A stretch of DNA of 33,316 nucleotides, taken from NCBI GenBank assembly GCA_030613445.1, contig JAUWLY010000003.1, forward strand, positions 1 to 33,316. The letters are read 5' to 3'. Under the pieces are notes generated by a model. The model was not told the origin of the DNA and did no database searches. It saw only the letters and a list, made by a program, of their open reading frames with translations. Positions 17,844-23,537 of the stretch are shown here, piece after piece (position 1 is the first letter of the stretch; every line of letters starts with the position of its first letter). A program made the position numbers and the translations under genes. The stretch comes from Candidatus Stahliibacteriota bacterium (GTDB lineage Bacteria; Hydrothermota; Tepidihabitantia; SM23-42).

Positions 17844-17864
17844 AATAATATATTCTTATAATAT

Positions 17865-17892
17865 ATTATACTAATGATTTAAGGTCTGTCAA
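17865..17892 (-). promoter_or_regulatory. Consensus promoter of the PQQ-propeller/subtilase unit
   Basis: On the minus strand, perfect TTGACA (17892-17887), a 16-bp spacer and perfect TATAAT (17870-17865). Transcription should start about 15 nt before the ATG at 17843. Confidence 0.87.
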
Positions 17893-18120
17893 TATCTAAA
17901 ATGCGTTTTTTTGACGCGCTATTCGTCTATAAAATTTTGCCAGAAAAATCGAAAGTAAATCAATTCATTAATAGACAATAAGTTTTGAGCAGCGTTTAAA
18001 CTTTTTCCAGATTTTTTAAACAAAAGATGAAGGTAATGGGATTAAATTTTTACTGATCCCGCATTCCCGGTTGAGTGTCCCAAGTACCTATGTCTTTGCT
18101 CAATGCCACAGCAATTGGTA
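17893..18120. other. A+T-rich divergent intergenic DNA
   Basis: Spacer between two divergent promoters. It contains short imperfect inversions (GCGT...ACGC near 17903, GTTTAAA...TTTAAAC near 17995-18021) and the fragment GATCCCGCATTCCCGG near 18056, reminiscent of the TCCCG palindromes elsewhere in the window. I see no gene or RNA. Confidence 0.4.
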
Positions 18121-18148
18121 TTGACCGTTGGCAATATATATATAGAAT
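18121..18148 (+). promoter_or_regulatory. Promoter of the GH57 branching enzyme
   Basis: TTGACC (18121-18126), a 16-bp spacer and TAGAAT (18143-18148). The ATG at 18154 follows after 5 nt, the same geometry as the divergent pair at 8370-8430, so a leaderless transcript is predicted. Confidence 0.75.
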
Positions 18149-18153
18149 ATCAT

Positions 18154-19851
18154 ATGATCAAGGCGTATTTATCTTTTACCTTGCATTCCCACCTGCCCTG
18201 GGTCTTAGGCCATGGCCGGTGGCCTCATGGTACCGACTGGTTGAGCGAGGCAGCTGCTGAATGCTATATCCCGATCTTAAATCAGTTAAACAGGTTAATC
18301 GAACAAAGCTACTCTCCCCGTATTAATATCGGTATTACACCGATCTTACAGGAGCAGTTGAAGTCGCACCACTTTCACGACGAGTTTGAATTTTATTTAG
18401 AACACAAGATTGAAGCAGCTGAAAATGATATTAATGAATTCAAGCGTAAGGGGCAAAAAGAATATCTCATTGTGGCGAAGATGTGGCGCGATTTTTATGT
18501 AAATATTGAACATGATTTCGTTGATAAATTCAAAAGGGATTTGACTAATGCGTTCAGCCGCCTGCAAAAGCAAGGCTGTATTGAAATCATTACTTCGGCT
18601 GCAACCCATGGTTATTTGCCCCTGCTTAAACACGACCGTTCAGTCAATGCCCAGATCAAACTCGGGGTGCAGACTTACAAAAAGAATTTCAATAAACCAC
18701 CGGGTGGCATCTGGCTGCCAGAATGTGCTTACCGACCGTCTTATGAATGGGCGCCGGTCATTGGTTCAGACAAGAATGCCTATGCACGACAAGGTATTGA
18801 TGAGTTCCTCAGCAAAAACAATATTGATTATTTTATTGTTGATACTCATCTCTTGAAAGGCGGTAAGGCGATCGGCGCTTATTTAGCAAGGTTTAAAGCC
18901 CTGGCAAATCTTTGGCAGCATTTTAAAAAGGAATTCGTTGAGATCAAAGAAGATTTTGATAAAACCCCTTATGAGGTTTACTTGGTTTGCTCAAACCCTC
19001 AATTTAAGCCCGTCGCTATATTTACCCGCGATCCTCAAACCGCACTCCAGGTCTGGAGCGGTGGAATCGGCTATCCTGGAGAATCATTGTATCTTGATTT
19101 TCACAAAAAGAAATTTCCCAGTGGCTTAAGATACTGGCGCGTCACTGATCCTAAGGTTGATTTGGCAATGAAGCAACATTATGATCCAGATATCGTTGAA
19201 AATAAAATAGAAGAACATGCCCAGCATTTTCTATCCTTGATAAAAGAGTTGTCAAGTCGATATTATGCGAAGACTAACAAACCTGCTCTGATATGTACAC
19301 CGTTTGATACCGAACTATTCGGACACTGGTGGTTTGAGGGTCCTCAATGGCTGTACCATATCCTAAAGGCGGTTGAGCAAGATCCTGATATTGAACTGGC
19401 TACTGGTAATATGCTCCTTAAAGAATATGATCCTGAAAAGATCATATCTTTACCTGAAGGCTCATGGGGAGAGGGAGGTTTTCATTATATCTGGTTGAAC
19501 AAATGGACTGATTGGACATGGGAGAAAATCTATCAGGCTGAGGATAAATTCTATAGATTATATGACCGTTTCTTAAATACGCAAGACAAAAATAAATTAG
19601 CTTTGCTCAAGCAACTTGGGCGTGAGCTCTTACTCCTGCAATCCTCTGACTGGCAGTTCCTCATATCTACATGGAGTGCACGAGATTACGCAGAACTACG
19701 CTTCAGTCGTCATTTTGAGAACTTCATGTATTTGGCAAAAGCCCTTGAGAGAAAAAAACCAAGTGAAGAGGAAATGAACTTTTTAAAAGATGTAGCTGAG
19801 CAGGATTCCTGTTTTGCGGATTTGGATTTATCAATATTTGCAAAAATATAA
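18154..19851 (+). CDS. GH57 1,4-alpha-glucan branching enzyme
   Basis: 565 residues, the usual size for bacterial GH57 branching enzymes. Conserved regions are present in order: HSHLPW near the N-terminus, nucleophile Glu190 in GGIWLPECAYRP, and acid/base Asp385 in CTPFDTELFGHWWFEG. The enzyme forms alpha-1,6 branches in glycogen-type glucans in the cytoplasm; other GH57 activities such as amylase are less likely given the LPECAY and FDTELFGHWW signatures. A longer frame opens at 18103, but it would run through the promoter, and the family-typical N-terminus (MIKAYLSFTLHSHLPW) begins at 18154. No Shine-Dalgarno is present. Its 3' end is followed at once by a period-7 repeat tract. Confidence 0.92.
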   Translation: MIKAYLSFTLHSHLPWVLGHGRWPHGTDWLSEAAAECYIPILNQLNRLIEQSYSPRINIGITPILQEQLKSHHFHDEFEFYLEHKIEAAENDINEFKRKGQKEYLIVAKMWRDFYVNIEHDFVDKFKRDLTNAFSRLQKQGCIEIITSAATHGYLPLLKHDRSVNAQIKLGVQTYKKNFNKPPGGIWLPECAYRPSYEWAPVIGSDKNAYARQGIDEFLSKNNIDYFIVDTHLLKGGKAIGAYLARFKALANLWQHFKKEFVEIKEDFDKTPYEVYLVCSNPQFKPVAIFTRDPQTALQVWSGGIGYPGESLYLDFHKKKFPSGLRYWRVTDPKVDLAMKQHYDPDIVENKIEEHAQHFLSLIKELSSRYYAKTNKPALICTPFDTELFGHWWFEGPQWLYHILKAVEQDPDIELATGNMLLKEYDPEKIISLPEGSWGEGGFHYIWLNKWTDWTWEKIYQAEDKFYRLYDRFLNTQDKNKLALLKQLGRELLLLQSSDWQFLISTWSARDYAELRFSRHFENFMYLAKALERKKPSEEEMNFLKDVAEQDSCFADLDLSIFAKI

Positions 19852-19857
19852 CCACTG

Positions 19858-19934
19858 TCTGTCATCTGATATCCGTTATCTGTCATCCGTTATCTGTCAT
19901 CTGATATCCGTCATCTGTCATCCGTTATCTGTCA
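19858..19934. repeat. Degenerate heptad tract, consensus TCYGWYA (11 units)
   Basis: 77 bases divide exactly into eleven 7-base units drawn from TCTGTCA, TCTGATA, TCCGTTA and TCCGTCA with no insertion or deletion. It fills the gap between the branching enzyme stop and the pcm promoter; the next seven bases, TATTGAC, contain the start of the -35 box. Confidence 0.93.
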
Positions 19935-19936
19935 TA

Positions 19937-19964
19937 TTGACTTTTCAACCTTTTTAAATATCCT
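19937..19964 (+). promoter_or_regulatory. Probable pcm promoter
   Basis: TTGACT (19937-19942), a 16-bp spacer and TATCCT (19959-19964), with the ATG 6 nt later at 19971. The -10 match is poor, but the geometry is that of the other promoters in the window. An overlapping TATAAT at 19967 has no -35 at a usable distance. Confidence 0.5.
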
Positions 19965-19970
19965 AATATA

Positions 19971-20621
19971 ATGATCGAGGTCAGTGAATGGAAGCACGAG
20001 CGAGAACGTATGGTAGAAGAACAGATCGTGAAGCGTGGCGTTAAAGACACAAGGGTTATTCAAGCAATGAAGAAGGTTCCCCGACATCTCTTTATCGATA
20101 AAACATACTATCATCAGGCATATAATGATTATCCCTTACCTATCGGGCAGAGCCAGACCATATCTCAACCCTATATGGTTGCTTCCATGACTGAGCTACT
20201 TGAACTGAAGGGTGATGAAAGGGTTCTTGAAATCGGAACAGGGTCAGGTTATCAAACAGCTATTTTGGCACTTTTGTGCTCAAAAGTTTACTCCGTGGAA
20301 CGGATTTCCGAACTAACCAAAAAAGCACGACTGACTCTCGAGCAATTGGGTTTTAGTAATATCAATCTAATTGTCAGAGACGGATCCTTAGGATGGCCTG
20401 AGTTCGCGCCGTATAATGGTATCATCGTTACTGCTGGCGCTCCAGAAATACCAGATGCATTGATCGAACAGCTCGCCAATAACGGTCGAATGACCATCCC
20501 AGTCGGTAATGAAGCTTGCCAGACCCTTAATTACGTGGAAAAACATAAGGGACGTATCTATCGCAAAGAATTCTTTGGCTGTGCATTCGTCCCTTTAGTA
20601 GGCAAAGGCGGGTGGAAGTGA
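19971..20621 (+). CDS. pcm: Protein-L-isoaspartate O-methyltransferase
   Basis: 216 residues, full family length. The family N-terminus (ERMVEEQIVKRGVKDTRV), the GQSQTISQPYMVASM substrate/SAM loop and the SAM-binding VLEIGTGSGYQTAIL are all clear. The enzyme methylates damaged isoaspartyl residues to start their repair. The ATG at 19971 has no Shine-Dalgarno and lies very close to a -10 box, so the message may be leaderless. An internal Met at residue 14 would still leave the catalytic core intact. The gene is followed by a palindromic repeat and tRNA-Pro. Confidence 0.93.
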   Translation: MIEVSEWKHERERMVEEQIVKRGVKDTRVIQAMKKVPRHLFIDKTYYHQAYNDYPLPIGQSQTISQPYMVASMTELLELKGDERVLEIGTGSGYQTAILALLCSKVYSVERISELTKKARLTLEQLGFSNINLIVRDGSLGWPEFAPYNGIIVTAGAPEIPDALIEQLANNGRMTIPVGNEACQTLNYVEKHKGRIYRKEFFGCAFVPLVGKGGWK

Positions 20622-20642
20622 AATTAAGGAAAGCACATGTGA

Positions 20643-20769
20643 TCAGGCTGACCGAGAATGTCGAAATTTGTAGAAGTAGAGCCTTTAGGCTCGTCCCGTT
20701 AAATGTGATTAAATTTCGACATATTTTCACGGGCGTAAACGCCCTACTCCTAATTCTCGGTCAGCCTGA
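20643..20769. repeat. Palindromic repeat element with TGACCGAGAAT ends, copy 2 (127 bp)
   Basis: Perfect 17-bp terminal inverted repeats: TCAGGCTGACCGAGAAT at 20643-20659 and its exact complement at 20753-20769. Inside, ATGTCGAAATTT pairs with AAATTTCGACAT (20712 area), and two hairpins, GAGCC-TTTA-GGCTC and GGGCG-TAAA-CGCCC, follow. The left 60 bases nearly match copy 1 at 11971. It sits between pcm and tRNA-Pro with no coding capacity. Confidence 0.85.
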
Positions 20770-20777
20770 AACCCCTC

Positions 20778-20851
20778 CGGGGCGTAGCGCAGCGGTTTAG
20801 CGCGCATGGTTCGGGACCATGAGGTCGTGGGTTCAAATCCCACCGCCCCGA
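20778..20851 (+). tRNA. tRNA-Pro (anticodon CGG)
   Basis: A complete cloverleaf can be drawn: acceptor CGGGGCG / CGCCCCG with the bacterial tRNA-Pro C1-G72 pair, D stem GCGC/GCGC, anticodon stem CATGG/CCATG around loop TTCGGGA (anticodon at 20812-20814), and T stem GTGGG/CCCAC with loop TTCAAAT. The discriminator base is A and CCA is not encoded, so it must be added after transcription. The 3' part is duplicated about 177 bp downstream. Confidence 0.96.
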
Positions 20852-20903
20852 TTATTAGGGAATAGGGAACAGGATACAGGGAGCAATAATGGCAAAGAAA
20901 ATA
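20834..20903 (+). repeat. 70-bp perfect direct repeat, copy A (tRNA-Pro 3' end to gene-start stub)
   Basis: Identical base for base to 21011-21080. It covers the last 18 nt of tRNA-Pro, four heptads (20856-20883: TAGGGAA, TAGGGAA, CAGGATA, CAGGGAG), a ribosome-binding site and the first five codons of the LOG-like gene. The 10 bases just before it (GTCGTGGGTT, 20824-20833) also recur at 20919-20928. Confidence 0.95.
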
Positions 20904-20945
20904 GTTATGATAAAGGTAGTCGTGGGTTTCCCGTTTCTATCATAA
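20889..20945 (+). pseudogene. Duplicated 5' stub of the LOG-like gene
   Basis: The duplication copies the ribosome-binding site and first five codons of the downstream gene, giving an 18-codon frame, MAKKIVMIKVVVGFPFLS, that stops at 20945. It has the same translation signals as the real gene, so a short peptide could be made, but it is best read as a by-product of the duplication. Confidence 0.6.
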
Positions 20946-21010
20946 ATTTTTTCTTGAAGGAAACGGGATCCCGATTCCTTGAAATTAAAATATATAATGG
21001 GAAATCGGGA
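20929..21010. repeat. Two tandem palindromic modules (TCCCG...CGGGA) splitting a tRNA T-loop copy
   Basis: Module 1 (20929-20968) has perfect 9-bp ends TCCCGTTTC / GAAACGGGA; module 2 (20969-21010) has perfect 8-bp ends TCCCGATT / AATCGGGA. They abut with no spacer. They lie exactly between GTCGTGGGTT and CAAATCCC, that is, inside the T-loop of the duplicated tRNA-Pro fragment. Confidence 0.85.
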
Positions 21011-21080
21011 CAAATCCCACCGCCCCGATTATTAGGGAATAGGGAACAGGATACAGGGAGCAATAATGGCAAAGAAAATA
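21011..21080 (+). repeat. 70-bp perfect direct repeat, copy B
   Basis: Exact copy of 20834-20903. This copy carries the functional ribosome-binding site (GGGAG in the fourth heptad, six bases before the ATG at 21066) and the true start of the LOG-like gene. Confidence 0.95.
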
Positions 21081-21524
21081 ATAGCGGTGATTGGCGGTTC
21101 AGAGCCTGACGAAAAAAGTCTAAAAATCGCTGAAGAGGTTGGCTCTTTGATTGCTCAAAGAGGAGCCGTACTTATCACCGGCGGCATGGGCGGCGTCATG
21201 AATGCCGCTTCAAAAGGAGCAAAGAGCGCCAATGGTCTGGTTATTGGGATCCTGCCAAGTGGCAATAAAGCACATGCCAACCCTTATGTTGATATACCGA
21301 TTGTCACTGGTATGAGCGAGGCAAGGAACATCATTATCGCCCGAACCTGCGATTGTGCCGTAGCGATCAACGGCAAATATGGTACGCTTTCTGAAATAGC
21401 ATACTGTCTAATGTTCAATGTCCCGGTCATTGGTATCAATACCTGGGACATTGACGCGCCCATTAAAAAAGCGAAGAATGCAACCCAGGCAATGAAAATG
21501 ATCTTCGAGGAACTTCTGACATGA
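21066..21524 (+). CDS. LOG/lysine-decarboxylase-like nucleotide-binding protein (TIGR00725 type)
   Basis: 152 residues, a single Rossmann-like domain. The signature elements of the family are present: IAVIGGSEPDE at the N-terminus, ITGGMGGVMNAASKGA for phosphate binding, the SEARN helix and the GKYGTLSEIAYCL motif. Relatives bind or hydrolyse nucleotide monophosphates; the exact substrate is unknown. The ATG is preceded by CAGGGAG, the last unit of a period-7 tract. Its stop overlaps the acylphosphatase start (ATGA), so the two are coupled. The first codons and leader are duplicated upstream. Confidence 0.88.
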   Translation: MAKKIIAVIGGSEPDEKSLKIAEEVGSLIAQRGAVLITGGMGGVMNAASKGAKSANGLVIGILPSGNKAHANPYVDIPIVTGMSEARNIIIARTCDCAVAINGKYGTLSEIAYCLMFNVPVIGINTWDIDAPIKKAKNATQAMKMIFEELLT

Positions 21525-21790
21525 AGGCTCAAATAATTGTCCAGGGTATAGTCCAGGGTGTTAACTATCGATTCTTCACTGTCAATATGGCAGAGCAATA
21601 CAATATTAGAGGTTATTGCCTTAATCTTCCTGATGGCAATGTTGAGGTCGTTGCCGAAGGTGATAAAGGCATGTTGAATGAATTCATCGAGCGACTGAAG
21701 ATCGGTCCCCCTTCTGCTCATGTTACAGGTATCGATGTAAAGTGGGATAATACTGACTCTGGATTTGACGATTTTGGTATAAGATACTAA
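21521..21790 (+). CDS. Acylphosphatase
   Basis: 89 residues, the standard size. The catalytic loop VQGVNYRFF with its Arg, and the GYCLNLPDGNVEVVAEG strand with the catalytic Asn, are intact. It hydrolyses carboxyl-phosphate bonds such as acetyl- or carbamoyl-phosphate in the cytoplasm. It overlaps the preceding gene by 4 nt and is probably cotranscribed with apt, 85 nt downstream. Confidence 0.93.
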   Translation: MKAQIIVQGIVQGVNYRFFTVNMAEQYNIRGYCLNLPDGNVEVVAEGDKGMLNEFIERLKIGPPSAHVTGIDVKWDNTDSGFDDFGIRY

Positions 21791-21807
21791 AAGATGGATA
21801 ACTAGGT

Positions 21808-21842
21808 TAGGGTTTGGATGCTGGATTCTAGCTTCCTAACCC
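21808..21842. repeat. Short heptad tract between the acylphosphatase gene and apt
   Basis: Five in-phase 7-base units: TAGGGTT, TGGATGC, TGGATTC, TAGCTTC, CTAACCC. The outer arms GGTTAGG (21805-21811) and CCTAACC (21835-21841) are perfect complements, so the tract folds into a hairpin 34 nt before the apt start. Confidence 0.7.
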
Positions 21843-21875
21843 AACCCCAATAACCATTTGTTCACAGGAGATTAT

Positions 21876-22388
21876 ATGGACCTAAAACAATATATCCGCG
21901 ATATCCCGGATTTCCCAAAAAAGGGAATCATTTTCAAAGATATTACAACCCTGCTAAAAGAACCTGCGCCATTTAAATATGCAATTGATTCAATCGTCAG
22001 CAAATACAAAGACAAGAATATCAACAAAGTAGTTTCGGTTGAAGCGCGCGGTTATATATTTGGTGGTGTTCTGGCGTATAATCTCAATTGCGGCTTTGTG
22101 CCGGTTCGTAAACCAGGCAAATTGCCTTCAGAGACACTCGCCATGGAGTATACGCTTGAATACGGCACAAATACTATTGAAATACATAAAGATGCACTCA
22201 AGATAGACGAAAGAGTCTTGATATTCGATGATCTCTTGGCAACTGGCGGGACGGTCCAAGCCACGTGTCAACTTGTAGAAAAACTAGGCGCGAAAATTAT
22301 TGGCTGCGCCTTTCTCATCAACCTCACATTTTTAAAAGGTTCCGAAAAACTAAAGGGCTATGACATCTTCTCCTTGATAGAGTATTAA
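21876..22388 (+). CDS. apt: Adenine phosphoribosyltransferase
   Basis: 170 residues. The family N-terminus (IRDIPDFPKKGIIFKDITTLL), the EARGYIFGG segment, the VRKPGKLP loop and the PRPP-binding motif VLIFDDLLATGGT are all present. It salvages adenine to AMP using PRPP. The ATG at 21876 is chosen because AGGAG lies five bases before it; a TTG at 21858 in the same frame lies upstream of that site. It is the last gene of the plus-strand cluster. Confidence 0.95.
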   Translation: MDLKQYIRDIPDFPKKGIIFKDITTLLKEPAPFKYAIDSIVSKYKDKNINKVVSVEARGYIFGGVLAYNLNCGFVPVRKPGKLPSETLAMEYTLEYGTNTIEIHKDALKIDERVLIFDDLLATGGTVQATCQLVEKLGAKIIGCAFLINLTFLKGSEKLKGYDIFSLIEY

Positions 22389-22418
22389 CCTTAAAGAAAA
22401 GATAAAGTCATTAAAGGA

Positions 22419-22464
22419 CGTTAGAATCGTTTAAAGCGTTTAGATCGTTAATAATGTTTAAAAC
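22419..22464. repeat. Degenerate 9-base-period tract (consensus CGTTTAAAT)
   Basis: Five contiguous units, CGTTAGAAT, CGTTTAAAG, CGTTTAGAT, CGTTAATAA and TGTTTAAAA, followed by one C of a sixth, just downstream of apt. The period differs from the 7-base tracts nearby. Confidence 0.7.
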
Positions 22465-22511
22465 GCTGGAAATTCAGGAACCGTGCGCAGCACTCATAAC
22501 CGCTACATTTC

Positions 22512-22574
22512 TCCAAGCTCCAAATCCCAAGAGCCAAGAAACAAGTATTTCTTAATTGGAATTTGGTTCTTGTC
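22512..22574. repeat. Heptad tract arranged as an inverted repeat
   Basis: Nine in-phase 7-base units. The first five are CCAAG-like (TCCAAGC, TCCAAAT, CCCAAGA, GCCAAGA, AACAAGT). After a connector, the last three (AATTGGA, ATTTGGT, TCTTGTC) are the same kind of unit on the opposite strand, so the whole can fold into an imperfect hairpin between the convergent apt and envelope operons. Confidence 0.7.
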
Positions 22575-22632
22575 CCGATTTATCATTTTGGATTATAATA
22601 TATAGGAAAATCGTGGATCCCGCAAAGCGGGA
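22573..22632. repeat. Tandem TCCCG-type palindromes, second locus
   Basis: TCCCGATTT (22573-22581) and AAAATCGTGGA (22607-22617) bound an imperfect module resembling the second module at 20969-21010. It abuts TCCCGC-AAA-GCGGGA (22618-22632), a perfect hairpin. On the minus strand this hairpin lies just past the stop of the OmpA-like gene and may help end the operon, although no T-run follows. Confidence 0.6.
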
Positions 22633-22653
22633 GAACTTGGATCTTGATGCGTA

Positions 22654-23511
22654 TTATTGAATTACTATTTCTATTTTTGAATATTTTGGCTGGAGACCAG
22701 GGATAAACCTCGGTGCTGTCTTGATCGCCACTTCCGGCAAAACAACTCGTTCAATTAATGCGTTCATCACTGCATTACCCCGGGATCTGGCAAGAGCTTC
22801 AGATTCTGAATAAGAATAAACAACGACCTCTCTTTTGAAATTTTCTTTCACAATATTAGCAGCCTCATCAAGATATCCTCGTGCATCATGAGAAAATGTT
22901 GATGTCTTTTCATTGAAGAGCTCGCTGGAAGCAACCGCTACGATCTTCGTGTCCTTTTCATCGTAGATTACGCCGTTGAACTGATAGGAATGACCAGCAA
23001 TTCTCGTTGGGTTACCCACCGCATCAAAGGCTGTGAACACATAATCATATGTCTCGCCCATATTGCTCATATCACCATTCTCTGTTCTACCATCCCAGGA
23101 AATAGACGAAGGTGGTAAACCCCGTTCAGCAAATTTTCGCGCAATGTTACCTTTTGTATCAGTGATGATCAACTCCCAGGAAGAAATTGTCTTCTCAAAC
23201 CTTGGGATAAATAACGCAATGGTTCCATACATAAACCTGCTTAATAGGGGAACGCGTAAATATTCACTATGCAAATACAGAATAGGTGTGTTTAATTCAT
23301 CGATTGTTAAGTAGAGTTTCTCATCAAATAAGTATTTCTCCTGAGATATGACTGAATCCAATGGCGCAAAGGGTTTTAATTCTGGCCAAAGAAGTATCTT
23401 TCTATCCTGAATTTTGAGCTCTGCTTCACCTTTTATTACCTCTTCACCAATCTCATGCTCACTTGTTTTTGCTCCCTGCATGAAAAGAAAGGCTATCAAT
23501 ATAACGTACAT
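22654..23511 (-). CDS. Exported protein with FlgD/Ig-like and OmpA-like domains
   Basis: 285 residues with a short N-terminal signal (MYVILIAFLFMQGAKT). The middle (about 110-165) is an FlgD-type Ig fold with ITDTKGNIARKF, SISWDGRTENGD and YDYVFTAFDAVGNP. The C-terminal ~75 residues (LDEAANIVKENFK to IEIVIQ) have the layout of an OmpA/Pal-like peptidoglycan-binding domain, but the usual GHTD motif is absent, so that part is tentative. Last gene of the envelope operon; ATG with AGGAG seven bases upstream. A Pal-like role, linking the motor to the cell wall, is an inference from position. Confidence 0.65.
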   Translation of the reverse strand: MYVILIAFLFMQGAKTSEHEIGEEVIKGEAELKIQDRKILLWPELKPFAPLDSVISQEKYLFDEKLYLTIDELNTPILYLHSEYLRVPLLSRFMYGTIALFIPRFEKTISSWELIITDTKGNIARKFAERGLPPSSISWDGRTENGDMSNMGETYDYVFTAFDAVGNPTRIAGHSYQFNGVIYDEKDTKIVAVASSELFNEKTSTFSHDARGYLDEAANIVKENFKREVVVYSYSESEALARSRGNAVMNALIERVVLPEVAIKTAPRFIPGLQPKYSKIEIVIQ

Positions 23512-23537
23512 TACACACTCCTAATATTTCTCATCGA

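Noticed and set aside
18103-18153. Upstream extension of the GH57 gene
   Set aside because: It covers the -35 and -10 boxes, and family alignment begins at the Met at 18154.
19858-19934. CRISPR array or minisatellite
   Set aside because: Units are 7 bases, degenerate and contiguous; there are no spacers and no cas genes in the window.
19967-19972. TATAAT overlapping the pcm start codon as the -10 box
   Set aside because: The nearest TTGAC is 24 nt away, too far; TATCCT at 16 bp fits better, though it is a poor match.
20834-21080. Integrated genetic island bounded by tRNA attachment sites
   Set aside because: Only 107 bp separate the repeats and no integrase is present; duplication plus palindrome insertion explains the structure better.
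20819-21109. 96-codon frame with an internally repeated QIPPPRLLGNREQDTG peptide
   Set aside because: It starts inside tRNA-Pro and the repeat is the 70-bp DNA duplication read in a non-gene frame.
22647-22706. Short plus-strand frame MRIIELLFLFLNILAGDQG downstream of a TATAAT-like site
   Set aside because: It is antisense to the end of the OmpA-like gene, lacks a ribosome-binding site and has no independent support, despite a signal-peptide-like look.
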